Below are positions 31,746 through 39,497 of a stretch of 64,000 nt of DNA, one piece after another. The stretch's first letter is position 1, and the number at the start of each line of letters is the position of its first letter. The translations under genes were made by a program, and so were the position numbers. The notes below the pieces were generated by a model that saw only the letters and a program-made list of their open reading frames with translations, was not told the origin of the DNA and did not search any database. The DNA is from Arthrobacter zhaoxinii. Lineage in GTDB: Bacteria; Actinomycetota; Actinomycetes; Actinomycetales; Micrococcaceae. The DNA lies in the NCBI RefSeq assembly GCF_025244925.1, contig NZ_CP104275.1, positions 2,914,001 through 2,978,000 on the forward strand. Reading direction: 5' to 3'.

Positions 31746-32165
31746 TTAGGCGACGGTGACGTCCAGGTTGACGTCGATGTTGCCGCGGGTGGCGTTGGAG
31801 TAGGGGCAGACCTGGTGGGCGGCCTGGGTCAGCTTGTCCGCAGTGGCTTCATCGACACCGGACATCTCCACGTGCAGTTCAACGCCCAGCTTGAAGCCGT
31901 CGCCGTCCTTGAAGATGCTGACGTCGGCAGTTACGGCGGCGTCGGCGATCGGCGCCTTTTCAGCACGGGCAATCATCTTCAGTGCCGAGAGGAAGCAGGC
32001 CGCGTAGCCGGCAGCAAACAGCTGCTCGGGGTTGGTGCCTTCGCCGGAGCCGCCCATTTCGGTGGGAGTGGACAGGTTCACCTCGAGCTTGCCGTCACTG
32101 GTGCGGGCTTCGCCGTTGCGTCCGTCGCCGGTGGCGGTGGCAGCTGCTGTGTACAAGGCACTCAT
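31746..32165 (-). CDS. ohr: Organic hydroperoxide resistance protein (Ohr)
   Basis: Thiol peroxidase of the OsmC/Ohr family that reduces organic hydroperoxides; 139 residues, normal length. The two redox cysteines are C57 in AAGYAACF and C120 in AAHQVCPYSNATRGN, with the conserved NPEQLFAAGYAACF segment. AAAGGAG lies 6 bases before the ATG. It is divergent from a TetR regulator, with a palindromic operator in between. Ohr genes are more often paired with MarR-type OhrR, so this pairing is somewhat unusual. Confidence 0.95.
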   Translation of the reverse strand: MSALYTAAATATGDGRNGEARTSDGKLEVNLSTPTEMGGSGEGTNPEQLFAAGYAACFLSALKMIARAEKAPIADAAVTADVSIFKDGDGFKLGVELHVEMSGVDEATADKLTQAAHQVCPYSNATRGNIDVNLDVTVA

Positions 32166-32203
32166 GGGAACTCCTTTTGTGGGGAAAGTCAGTAGGCTTC
32201 AAG

Positions 32204-32225
32204 GTAGACTAACTAGTACGTCTAC
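32204..32225. promoter_or_regulatory. Palindromic operator between ohr and tetR
   Basis: Outer arms GTAGAC and GTCTAC are separated by ten bases that contain the palindrome ACTAGT. The position between the divergent genes suits a TetR dimer controlling both. Confidence 0.65.
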
Positions 32226-32260
32226 TGCAAGTGCGGCAACCATGAAGCGAGGGAACTACG

Positions 32261-32833
32261 ATGGCAGCGAAATTGTCCGGCGTACGGGAACGGATCCTGG
32301 CGCAGGCCTCGGGCCTGTTTTACCGGGAGGGCATCCGGGCCGTGAGCGCTGACAAGATCATTGCCGCTGCCGACACCACGAAAGTGACCTTTTACCGCCA
32401 CTTCCGCTCGAAGGATGACCTGGTGATGGCCTACCTGCAGGAGCAGTCCGCACGGATGCGCGCGTGGGCCGCTGACCTGGACCCTGATCCGTGCACCGGG
32501 CTGCTCCGGTTTGCCGAAGCCACGGGTTCCCAGGCATGCGAGGCCGGATTCCGCGGCTGTCCCTTCATCAACGCGGCGGCGGAGTACACGGACCCCGACC
32601 ATCCCGTCCGCGCCGTGGTCTCCGAGCACCGCGCCTGGCTGCATTCCCTGGTCACCGGACGGCTGCAGCAGCTCGGCGCAGCGGACGCGGGCCGGCTCGC
32701 GGACCAGCTGCTGATGCTGCGGGACGGCGCCATGGTGCACGGCCATGTCGGGGACGGCACCGCCGTCGGGCCGGCCCTTGCCGCCGCCGGCAAGGCGCTG
32801 GTCCTCCCCCACCTGGCTACGCCGGCGCCCTAG
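32261..32833 (+). CDS. TetR/AcrR-family transcriptional regulator
   Basis: 190 residues. The N-terminal helix-turn-helix is RERILAQASGLFYREGIRAVS...VTFYRHFRSKDDLV. The ligand domain has EAGFRGCPFINAAAEYTDPDHPVRAVV, a cysteine-containing segment seen in a subset of TetR proteins. GAGGGA precedes the ATG. Divergent from ohr and probably autoregulated through the operator at 32204-32225. The lone Cys in FRGCPF could make it redox-responsive, which would fit an ohr regulator; this is inference. Confidence 0.9.
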   Translation: MAAKLSGVRERILAQASGLFYREGIRAVSADKIIAAADTTKVTFYRHFRSKDDLVMAYLQEQSARMRAWAADLDPDPCTGLLRFAEATGSQACEAGFRGCPFINAAAEYTDPDHPVRAVVSEHRAWLHSLVTGRLQQLGAADAGRLADQLLMLRDGAMVHGHVGDGTAVGPALAAAGKALVLPHLATPAP

Positions 32834-32912
32834 CCGGCCCGATTTCCGGGCGGATGTGACCTTGGACTCATACGTTTGGTGAATGCTCCGGCGGATAGGA
32901 CAATTCCTTCTC

Positions 32913-34250
32913 GTGTCTACTTCACCCGCAGCGGCCGCACCAGCCGCATCCCCCACTCCGCAGTCTTCCAAGATGGCCCGCAAGGTCGCGGGCGCCTCCT
33001 TTATCGGCACTGCCCTGGAGTCCTACGACTTCTACGTTTTCGGCACCGCTGCTGCCCTGATCCTGAACCGGATCTTCTTTCCCGACGTGGACGCAGCCAC
33101 CGGCATCCTGCTGTCCTTCCTCACCCTGGGCATGGGCTTCATTGCCCGGCCGCTGGGCGCCATCCTCTTCGGCCACATCGGTGACCGGGTAGGACGCAAA
33201 ACGTCACTCATCGGAACCATCGTCCTGATGGGCACGGCCACCGGCGCCGTGGGCCTGCTGCCGGATTACAACACCATCGGAATCTGGGCGCCGCTGCTGC
33301 TGGTGGTTCTCCGCCTCCTCCAGGGCCTGGCCGTCGGCGGCGAATGGGGCGGCTCCATCCTCATTGCCACCGAACACGCCGCTCCCCGCAAACGGGCACT
33401 GTATGCCGCCATCCCGCAGATCGGTTCCCCGGTGGGCACCATCATGGTCACCGGCATCTTCCTGCTGCTGGCCACCGTCTCCGACGACGCCATGGAGGCC
33501 GGCGTCTGGCGCATCCCGTTCCTGCTCGCCTTCCCCTTCATGGGCATTGCCCTCTACCTGCGCCTGGCCATCGATGAAACCCCCGTTTTCAAGGACGTGG
33601 CGAAGGCACACCAGGTCACCCGGATTCCGCTGGCAGAGGTGCTGCGCCACCAATGGCTGGCCGTCCTGGTGGCGGCAGCGGCAGCGCTGCTGGGCATCGG
33701 TTCGTATTTCCTGATGACCACGTACACCCAGGCCTACGGTGTCTCGGAGCTGGGACTGTCCGAGTCCACGGTGCTGAACGCCGCACTGGTCGGCTCGGTG
33801 CTGCAGCTGGCAACCATCCCCGCGTTCGGGCTCCTGGCCACCCGGATCGGCTCGGCGCGCATGGTGCTGGCCGGCGCCGTCGCCACGCTGCTCATCTCCT
33901 TCCCGCTGTACTTCATCATCAGCAACGCCACCGCACCGGTGTACATCCTGACCATCCTGATCGGCGGCATCGCGCCGACGGCGGCGTGGGCGGCACTGGG
34001 CGGCCTGATGGCCGATCTCTTCCCGGCCCGCACCGGATTCACGGCCATGTCCCTGGCGTACAGCTTCGCCGGCATCCTGTCCGGGTTCACTCCCTCCATC
34101 ACGCAGGGATTCTCCAGCGCCACCGGCGGCGCATGGTGGCACCCCGGCGTCGTGCTGGCCCTGATGTCCCTGATCACCATTGCCGGTGCACTGGCCGCCC
34201 GCCGGATGTCCGCGCGCAACACGGAGGCGCAACTGCCGGCCCGGGCCTGA
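32913..34250 (+). CDS. MHS-family MFS transporter
   Basis: Metabolite:H+ symporter of the major facilitator superfamily, 445 residues, twelve predicted helices. Family marks: GTALESYDFYVFGTAAALI in helix 1, RPLGAILFGHIGDRVGRKTSL between helices 2 and 3, and GLAVGGEWGGS in helix 4. Relatives carry dicarboxylates, shikimate, proline/betaine or alpha-ketoglutarate; the substrate is unknown. Because aroQ follows 20 bases downstream, a shikimate-pathway substrate such as shikimate or quinate is conceivable. The start is uncertain: GTG 32913 is used; ATG 32883 adds ten residues. Neither has a clear binding site. Confidence 0.88.
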   Translation: MSTSPAAAAPAASPTPQSSKMARKVAGASFIGTALESYDFYVFGTAAALILNRIFFPDVDAATGILLSFLTLGMGFIARPLGAILFGHIGDRVGRKTSLIGTIVLMGTATGAVGLLPDYNTIGIWAPLLLVVLRLLQGLAVGGEWGGSILIATEHAAPRKRALYAAIPQIGSPVGTIMVTGIFLLLATVSDDAMEAGVWRIPFLLAFPFMGIALYLRLAIDETPVFKDVAKAHQVTRIPLAEVLRHQWLAVLVAAAAALLGIGSYFLMTTYTQAYGVSELGLSESTVLNAALVGSVLQLATIPAFGLLATRIGSARMVLAGAVATLLISFPLYFIISNATAPVYILTILIGGIAPTAAWAALGGLMADLFPARTGFTAMSLAYSFAGILSGFTPSITQGFSSATGGAWWHPGVVLALMSLITIAGALAARRMSARNTEAQLPARA

Positions 34251-34257
34251 GCTCCGG

Positions 34258-34263
34258 CATAGT
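34258..34263 (+). promoter_or_regulatory. Possible -10 hexamer of a leaderless promoter (aroQ)
   Basis: CATAGT, six bases before the aroQ ATG, which has no ribosome-binding site. Confidence 0.35.
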
Positions 34264-34269
34264 TAAGCC

Positions 34270-34731
34270 ATGACTACAGCCAGCACCCGCAGCCTTCTGG
34301 TCCTCAACGGCCCCAACCTCAACCTGCTGGGAACCCGCGAACCGGCGATCTATGGAAGTTCCACCCTGGCCGATGTGGAGGCTGTGGCTATGGCCGCGGC
34401 CTCCGCCCACGGCTGGACCGTGGACTGCGTGCAGTCCAACCATGAAGGCGATCTGATCGATGCCATCCACGCGGCGCGCGGCACCGCGGACGGCATCGTC
34501 ATCAACCCCGGCGCCTACAGCCACACTTCGGTGGCCATCCCGGACGCGCTGTCCGGCGTGGAACTTCCGGTGGTCGAGGTGCATCTGAGTAACATCCACC
34601 GGCGGGAGGAGTTCCGCCACCACTCCTTCGTCTCCGCGGTGGCGCAGGCGGTGATCTGCGGGGCCGGAATCAGCGGCTACCGGATGGCCGTGGACTACCT
34701 GATTGAGTCTGCTGAACCGTCCGGCAGCTAG
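34270..34731 (+). CDS. aroQ: 3-Dehydroquinate dehydratase, type II
   Basis: Third enzyme of the shikimate pathway, 3-dehydroquinate to 3-dehydroshikimate; 153 residues, dodecameric type II class. Conserved blocks: [20 protein letters not shown] (active-site Asn, Arg, Tyr), [33 protein letters not shown] and [18 protein letters not shown] with the catalytic His. No other aro gene is in the window, so it may act with the upstream transporter in quinate/shikimate use as well as in biosynthesis (inference). Confidence 0.97.
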   Translation: MTTASTRSLLVLNGPNLNLLGTREPAIYGSSTLADVEAVAMAAASAHGWTVDCVQSNHEGDLIDAIHAARGTADGIVINPGAYSHTSVAIPDALSGVELPVVEVHLSNIHRREEFRHHSFVSAVAQAVICGAGISGYRMAVDYLIESAEPSGS

Positions 34732-34733
34732 CC

Positions 34734-35714
34734 ATGGCGTCCACGGCCCGGCGCTATGAACGGTTCGCAGGGGTTGAGGCCCACGGATCGTCCGATGTGT
34801 ATGAGCAGTGGAGCCGTGGCATCAGCACGGACGCCGCGGTGCTGGAACTGATCGACGGGCTGCCGGAGAACAAGCGCCAGCCCAACCTGGTGCTGGCGGC
34901 GGCACGCAGCTGCGGCGCGGACGCCGGACCCTACTCGCAGTTCCGGTCCTTTCTGCAGGAGCACTGGGAAGACATCCGCCCGGTCATCCTGCACCGCAGC
35001 ACGCAGACCAACGAGCCCCGCCGCTGCGCCGTGCTCCTGCCGCTGCTGGCGGAAATCGCCCGGACGGAGGAGCGCCCGCTGGCCCTGATCGAAGTCGGAG
35101 CCTCAGCGGGGCTGTGCCTGTACCCGGACCGCTACGGCTACCGGTACGACGACGGCGGCCTCCTCAACGATCCAGGCCGCCCGGATCTGGTTTTGGAGTG
35201 CGCAACCACCGGCAATCCGCCGCTGCCGCGGTCCTGTCCGGAGATCATCCACCGGGCCGGAGTGGACCTCTCTCCGCTGAACCCTGCCGATCCCGAGGAC
35301 CTGGCCTGGCTGGATGCCCTGATCTGGCCCGGCATGGAGGACCGCCGGGCCCTGCTGCAGGCAGCGGCGGGTGCCGCCGCGATGTCCCCCGCCCGGATCA
35401 TCAAAGGCGACCTCAATGCGGAAATCGCCGAACTGATCGAGGCAGCCCCGGCCGAGGCCGCCGTCGTTGTGTTCCACACCGCCGTTCTGGCCTACCTTCC
35501 GGCAGCGGACCGGGAAATCTTCCGGGACACCATGCTCAGCAACCTGGACATCCCCGGACGGCCGGTGCACTGGATCTCCAACGAGGGCGGCTCAGTAATT
35601 CCGGGGCTGGCGGCGCCGGCAGGGGATGCGGATCCGGGATTGTTCGTCCTGCACCACAACGGCACGGCCGTGGCCCGGACCGGCCCGCACGGGCAGTCCC
35701 TGCACTGGCTCTAG
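34734..35714 (+). CDS. DUF2332 domain protein
   Basis: 326-residue cytosolic protein of the actinobacterial DUF2332 family, function unknown. Recognisable parts: an N-terminal helical region (YERFAGVEAHGSSDVYEQWSRGIS), then a Rossmann-like core with LALIEVGASAGLCLYPDRY, similar to motif I of methyltransferases, and VVVFHTAVLAYLPAADREIF. The start lies two bases after the aroQ stop (TAGCCATGG), so it is cotranscribed with aroQ. Confidence 0.85.
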   Translation: MASTARRYERFAGVEAHGSSDVYEQWSRGISTDAAVLELIDGLPENKRQPNLVLAAARSCGADAGPYSQFRSFLQEHWEDIRPVILHRSTQTNEPRRCAVLLPLLAEIARTEERPLALIEVGASAGLCLYPDRYGYRYDDGGLLNDPGRPDLVLECATTGNPPLPRSCPEIIHRAGVDLSPLNPADPEDLAWLDALIWPGMEDRRALLQAAAGAAAMSPARIIKGDLNAEIAELIEAAPAEAAVVVFHTAVLAYLPAADREIFRDTMLSNLDIPGRPVHWISNEGGSVIPGLAAPAGDADPGLFVLHHNGTAVARTGPHGQSLHWL

Positions 35715-35723
35715 CCCGGCGTC

Positions 35724-36905
35724 CTACTTACTGGTGCACTGCCCGGCTGAGACCGGGTCGGTGTAGCCGGAGGCGGCGTTCACCACGGGCCCTACCTCGG
35801 CCAGTGAGAGGGCGTAGCCGATGGGCTGGTCGCTGGTGGTCTTGGCGAAAATGACACCGGCGAGACGTCCGTCCATGTCCAGCAGCGGGCCGCCGGAGTT
35901 ACCCTGCTGCACGTTTGCAGCCAGGGTATAGACCTCCAGCACCTCGGGCGAGGCTCCGTAAATGTCCCGGACGGCCACGTTGGAAAGGCCCTCGACATTG
36001 GCGGCCTGCAGCCGGAACGGGCCGCCGGCCGGATACCCTGCGAAGGCTGCGGTGGTTCCGGCTGCCAGCGGCTCCCCCAGCGGAAGGGGATCGGCGTCGA
36101 GCCCTTCAACTGCGAGCACGGCGAGGTCCCGTGACGAATCGAAGTGGACCACCCGACCGGGCAGCACACTGCCGTCCGGCACCTCCACCACGGGTTCATT
36201 CACGCCGGCCACCACGTGGGCATTGGTGACCACACGGTCATCTGCCACGACAACGCCCGAACCCGTCTGGTTCTGTCCGCACTGGTAAGCCGTGCCCGTG
36301 ATCTTGAGTACCGACGCCGATGCGGTCCGCAGCGCCTCGGAGTCCACCTCCGCACTGGGCGGGACGGCGGTCTGCGGCGCGGCGCTGTCCAGGATGGTCG
36401 GCAGGCCCTCGGAAACGGTGAAGGAACGGATCTGCGCGCTCCAGGATTTCACCTGCTCGGGAGTGGCTTCATCAATGCTGGTGAGCACCTTGGAGGCGGC
36501 GATCTGCTGGGACAGGAACGGTACGCCCAGCGTGGTCACACTGAAGGCCAGCATGGCCATCACCAGGGCCGCCACCACGAGGTTGGCAGCACCGCCGAGC
36601 AGTCGGTCCAGGAACCGCAGCGGCGGGAAGTTCAGCCACCGGCGGATCATTCCGCCCAGCGCCGCGCCGGCGGCGTGGCCCACCAGTACGAGGATGACCG
36701 CCGTGGCGATCACCACCGTCAGGCGCCACCCGTTGTCCGGCACCCAGCCGGCAACCAGCGGAATTGCGAAAAAGGCGGCCACCGCGCCGGCAACGAAACC
36801 GACGATCCCGCCGAGGGTGACCACCAGCCCGTTGCGCAGGCCGGCAACCAGGTAGAAGAGCAGGACAAGGAGCAGGATGATGTCCAGAAGTGTCAATCCG
36901 AGCAC
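35724..36905 (-). CDS. MarP-type membrane serine protease
   Basis: Periplasm-facing protease needed for acid resistance in mycobacteria (MarP, Rv3671c). 393 residues: four membrane helices of the CvpA type (about 1-130), then a trypsin-like domain with His230 (TNAHVV), Asp260 (SSRDLAV) and Ser337 (QGNSGGPL). Cysteines 209 and 390 match the pair that forms the regulatory disulfide in MarP. GTG 36905 is preceded by GGAG at six bases; longer starts reach into the crp promoter region. It is divergent from crp with about 220 bases between. Confidence 0.93.
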   Translation of the reverse strand: MLGLTLLDIILLLVLLFYLVAGLRNGLVVTLGGIVGFVAGAVAAFFAIPLVAGWVPDNGWRLTVVIATAVILVLVGHAAGAALGGMIRRWLNFPPLRFLDRLLGGAANLVVAALVMAMLAFSVTTLGVPFLSQQIAASKVLTSIDEATPEQVKSWSAQIRSFTVSEGLPTILDSAAPQTAVPPSAEVDSEALRTASASVLKITGTAYQCGQNQTGSGVVVADDRVVTNAHVVAGVNEPVVEVPDGSVLPGRVVHFDSSRDLAVLAVEGLDADPLPLGEPLAAGTTAAFAGYPAGGPFRLQAANVEGLSNVAVRDIYGASPEVLEVYTLAANVQQGNSGGPLLDMDGRLAGVIFAKTTSDQPIGYALSLAEVGPVVNAASGYTDPVSAGQCTSK

Positions 36906-37127
36906 AAAGAGCTCCAAGCATGTAAATCGGGGCGGCATGGCGGTGGAAGGCCGCTGCAGTTGCGAGTTTATCCGGACAACCTGCACAAGCCGTTACCAGG
37001 ATTGGCTCTCCGGCTGTGGTCCTGCCCTCTTTTTCGAACCGATCGGTGAACAAACGTGCTTCAGGTATCACTAGGGGGTGACGTGCGGCAAGATAATAGG
37101 TAGAGACCACTATTTACAGGAGATTTC

Positions 37128-37805
37128 ATGGATATCGAGGTACTGCGCCGCGCGCCGTTGTTCGCCTCTCTGGGAGACGACGTTTTCGCCGCCCTGACCG
37201 AAGAGCTCACTGAGGTCGACCTCTCACGCGGTGCCTCCGTCTTCCGCGAGGGCGATCAGGGCGACCAGCTCTATTTCATCGTCTCCGGCAAGATCAAGCT
37301 GGGCCGCTCCGCTCCGGACGGCCGCGAAAACCTGCTGGCGATCCTCGGCCCGGGTGAACTGTTCGGCGAGATGGCCCTTTTTGATCCGTCTCCCCGCAAC
37401 GCCACGGCCACCGCCGTTTCGGAAACCCGCCTTGCCGGCCTGCGGCACGAGAACCTGCGCGCCCTGATTGAAACCCGTCCCGAGGTTTCCGTCCAGCTGC
37501 TGCAGGCCCTGGCCCGCCGGCTCCGCCGCACGAACGAGTCCCTGGCAGACCTCGTGTTCTCCGATGTTCCCGGCCGCGTTGCCAAGGCACTGCTGGACCT
37601 GGCCGACCGTTTCGGGCGTCCGGCGACTGACGGCATCCTGGTCGCTCATGAGCTGACGCAGGAGGAACTGGCCCAGCTGGTCGGCGCCTCCCGCGAGACG
37701 GTGAACAAGGCCCTGGCGGAATTCGTCCAGCGCGGCTGGCTGCGCCTGGAAGCCCGTGCCGTTGTGATTCTCGACGTCCAGCGGCTGCGCCAGCGTTCCC
37801 GCTAA
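37128..37805 (+). CDS. Crp/Fnr-family transcriptional regulator (GlxR/CRP-type)
   Basis: Global cAMP-type regulator, 225 residues. The cyclic-nucleotide domain has GDQLYFIVSGKIKLGR and the phosphate-binding cassette PGELFGEMALFDPSPRNATATA, with Arg and Ala/Thr where cAMP-binding CRPs have Arg-Ser/Thr. The C-terminal helix-turn-helix is LTQEELAQLVGASRETVNKALAEF. AGGAGA lies four bases before the ATG. Orthologues are M. tuberculosis Rv3676 and Corynebacterium GlxR, and the neighbourhood (marP, nth, ridA, ponA) is the same. A candidate target site is seen before acs. A strong terminator follows. Confidence 0.95.
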   Translation: MDIEVLRRAPLFASLGDDVFAALTEELTEVDLSRGASVFREGDQGDQLYFIVSGKIKLGRSAPDGRENLLAILGPGELFGEMALFDPSPRNATATAVSETRLAGLRHENLRALIETRPEVSVQLLQALARRLRRTNESLADLVFSDVPGRVAKALLDLADRFGRPATDGILVAHELTQEELAQLVGASRETVNKALAEFVQRGWLRLEARAVVILDVQRLRQRSR

Positions 37806-37820
37806 CGCACGAAATACCTA

Positions 37821-37864
37821 GAAAGGCGGCGCCGGTCCTGCAGGACCGGCGCCGCCTTTCTTTG
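37821..37864 (+). terminator. Intrinsic terminator of crp (perfect 40-bp palindrome)
   Basis: GAAAGGCGGCGCCGGTCCTG is followed directly by its reverse complement and then by TTTG. It is one of the longest perfect stems in the window. It lies between crp and the convergent NUDIX gene and can serve both. Confidence 0.88.
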
Positions 37865-37920
37865 TATGTCTTTGCATGCTTTCGTGCACAAACGTGCAGA
37901 AGGACCGGAATCGGCACGCA

Positions 37921-38838
37921 CTAGCGTCCGTGCTGCGACGACCCTTCGGCGGCGCTGCCCGTACGTACGGCGACACAGGGCTTGCCGTCGATTTCCACCA
38001 ATTCGGGCCGGTACACGGCAGCGGGCCGGCGGCTGGAGAGATAGGCGATGCAGCCGCGGGCCGAAGCCAGCTTTTCCAGTGTCAGTTCGACGGCGGGAAC
38101 CGCCAGCTCGCCCAGGGTCAGTCCGGAGGTGTCCGGCTGGCCGATTTCGTCGCCCAGTGCAGTGCTCTCCCGTGCGGCGATGACTTCCGCGGCCGGTTTC
38201 CACTCCGCCCAGACTCCCTTGCCCGCCAGCAGCGTGGCGTCCTGACCCATCGGCTGCACCGCTGCGAAGTAATGGGTATCGAAACGCCGCAGCGCAAAAT
38301 CCGCACTGTGCCAGTTGAACAGCGGGCGCAGCAGGTCCGTCCGCAGGCCGAGGCCGCGCCGTCCGAGCAGTTCCAGGAAGGAGGCTTCCTGGGTAGCCAC
38401 CGCGGTCCGTGCAGCCATCCATTCCGGACCCCGGTTGCCTTCGAGCAGCGTTGATTCATCGGGTCCCGCAAGCAGGATGCCGGTTTCCTCGAACAGCTCG
38501 CGGATTGCCGCAACGACGTGGCGGCGGGCCAGACGGGCATCACCGGTACCCAGGGACTTCGCCCAGGCGGCCGGAGCCGGACCGTACCAGGTGACCGCGG
38601 CGTCGTCGTTCTCCTCGATGCTGCCGCCCGGGAAAGCCACCTTGCCCAGGGGCGATTCGCCCCGCCGGTAGGAAAGGTAGGTCTCCGTGCCGCGCGGGGA
38701 GTCCCGCAGCAGGACCACGGAGGACGCCAGCCGCGGTTTGCGGGGCGTCCGGTCGGCACGTTCGAACCAGCTTTGGGCCGCCACCCGCTGGGAGGGGGCG
38801 ACCGGAAACAGCCGGACTGTCGAGTTAGGCAAATTCAA
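37921..38838 (-). CDS. NUDIX hydrolase (NUDT19/RP2p-like)
   Basis: 305 residues. N-terminal strand RLASSVVLLRDSPRGTETYLSYR, then GKVAFPGGSIEENDD and, after an insertion of about 30 residues, AIRELFEETGILL (catalytic REUxEExGU). The split box is typical of NUDT19-like CoA-diphosphatase relatives. The TTG at 38838 overlaps the ridA stop by 14 bases; no better start exists before the conserved region, and the binding site is weak. In M. tuberculosis this slot between crp and ridA holds a beta-lactamase-fold hydrolase (Rv3677c), which is not seen here. Confidence 0.85.
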   Translation of the reverse strand: MNLPNSTVRLFPVAPSQRVAAQSWFERADRTPRKPRLASSVVLLRDSPRGTETYLSYRRGESPLGKVAFPGGSIEENDDAAVTWYGPAPAAWAKSLGTGDARLARRHVVAAIRELFEETGILLAGPDESTLLEGNRGPEWMAARTAVATQEASFLELLGRRGLGLRTDLLRPLFNWHSADFALRRFDTHYFAAVQPMGQDATLLAGKGVWAEWKPAAEVIAARESTALGDEIGQPDTSGLTLGELAVPAVELTLEKLASARGCIAYLSSRRPAAVYRPELVEIDGKPCVAVRTGSAAEGSSQHGR

Positions 38839-39307
38839 CGATCATTTCTATTTCAACGGGCGCGTCCAGCGGCAGGACGGCAACGCCGACGGCGGAGCGT
38901 GCGTGGCTTCCCGCGTTGCCGAAGATCTTGCCCAGGAGTTCCGAAGCGCCGTTAATGACGCCGGGCTGGCCGGTAAAGGCGGGGTCGGAGGCGACGTAGC
39001 CCACCAGCTTCACCACCTTGCTGATGCGGTCAAGGTCACCGATCTGGGCTTTCACGGCGGCCAGTGCATTAATGGCACAGATTGCTGCGTAGGACGCCGC
39101 TTCTTCTGCACCCACCTCTGCACCCACCTTGCCCGTGCCCGGCAGGACCCCGTCCACGAACGGCAGCTGGCCGGACGTGTGGACGAGGTTCCCGGTGATG
39201 ACCGCCGGAACATAGACAGCCACCGGAGATGCGACCGCGGGAAGGCTTAGCCCCAGTTCCCGTAGCCGGATCTCAACGGCCGATACTGCACCGACGGTCC
39301 CGGTCAT
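38825..39307 (-). CDS. RidA-family protein
   Basis: 160 residues of the YjgF/YER057c/UK114 family; such proteins deaminate reactive enamine/imine intermediates. Conserved pieces are NLVHTSGQLPFVDG, AASYAAICAINALAAVKAQIGDLDRISKVVKLVGYV and PVEIEMIVEFA. The long form with an N-terminal extension and without the C-terminal catalytic Arg of archetypal RidA (here replaced around SHARSAVGVAVLP, where R is present in HARSAV) leaves activity uncertain. ATG 39307 overlaps the DUF4177 stop (ATGA). Confidence 0.9.
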   Translation of the reverse strand: MTGTVGAVSAVEIRLRELGLSLPAVASPVAVYVPAVITGNLVHTSGQLPFVDGVLPGTGKVGAEVGAEEAASYAAICAINALAAVKAQIGDLDRISKVVKLVGYVASDPAFTGQPGVINGASELLGKIFGNAGSHARSAVGVAVLPLDAPVEIEMIVEFA

Positions 39308-39462
39308 GAGCTTTTTTCGCGTTTCATGTAGGCGACGGAACCGGTTCCGTTCGGGGCTGCGGCGATCTGCACCAGTTCCCATCCTTCGGCCCCGTGCATA
39401 TTGAGGACTTGCCCGGGTGTGTGCAGTGGAAGAGGCGTTATGAAGTATTCCCATTTGGTCAT
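39304..39462 (-). CDS. DUF4177 small protein
   Basis: 52 residues: MTKWEYFITPLPLHTPGQVLN, HGAEGWELVQIAA and GSVAYMKREKS fit the DUF4177 pattern (WEY...GWELV...). Function unknown; conserved beside ridA in Actinobacteria. The ATG has no ribosome-binding site, but TAGGCT lies seven bases upstream (leaderless). Divergent from the penicillin-binding protein gene with 35 bases between the two starts. Confidence 0.85.
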   Translation of the reverse strand: MTKWEYFITPLPLHTPGQVLNMHGAEGWELVQIAAAPNGTGSVAYMKREKSS

Positions 39463-39469
39463 AAGGGAA

Positions 39470-39475
39470 AGCCTA
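39470..39475 (-). promoter_or_regulatory. -10 hexamer of a leaderless promoter (DUF4177-ridA-NUDIX operon)
   Basis: TAGGCT on the minus strand, seven bases before the ATG at 39462. It faces the promoter of the divergent gene only ten bases away. Confidence 0.5.
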
Positions 39476-39484
39476 ACGTGCTTG

Positions 39485-39490
39485 TAGACT
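39485..39490 (+). promoter_or_regulatory. -10 hexamer of a leaderless promoter (class A PBP)
   Basis: TAGACT, seven bases before the ATG at 39498; no ribosome-binding site. Confidence 0.55.
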
Positions 39491-39497
39491 GTCTCGC

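Noticed and set aside
37060-37085. CRP-type autoregulatory site before crp (TCACTAGGGGGTGA)
   Set aside because: The half-sites are in the wrong order: the consensus is GTGA...TCAC, here TCAC...GTGA.
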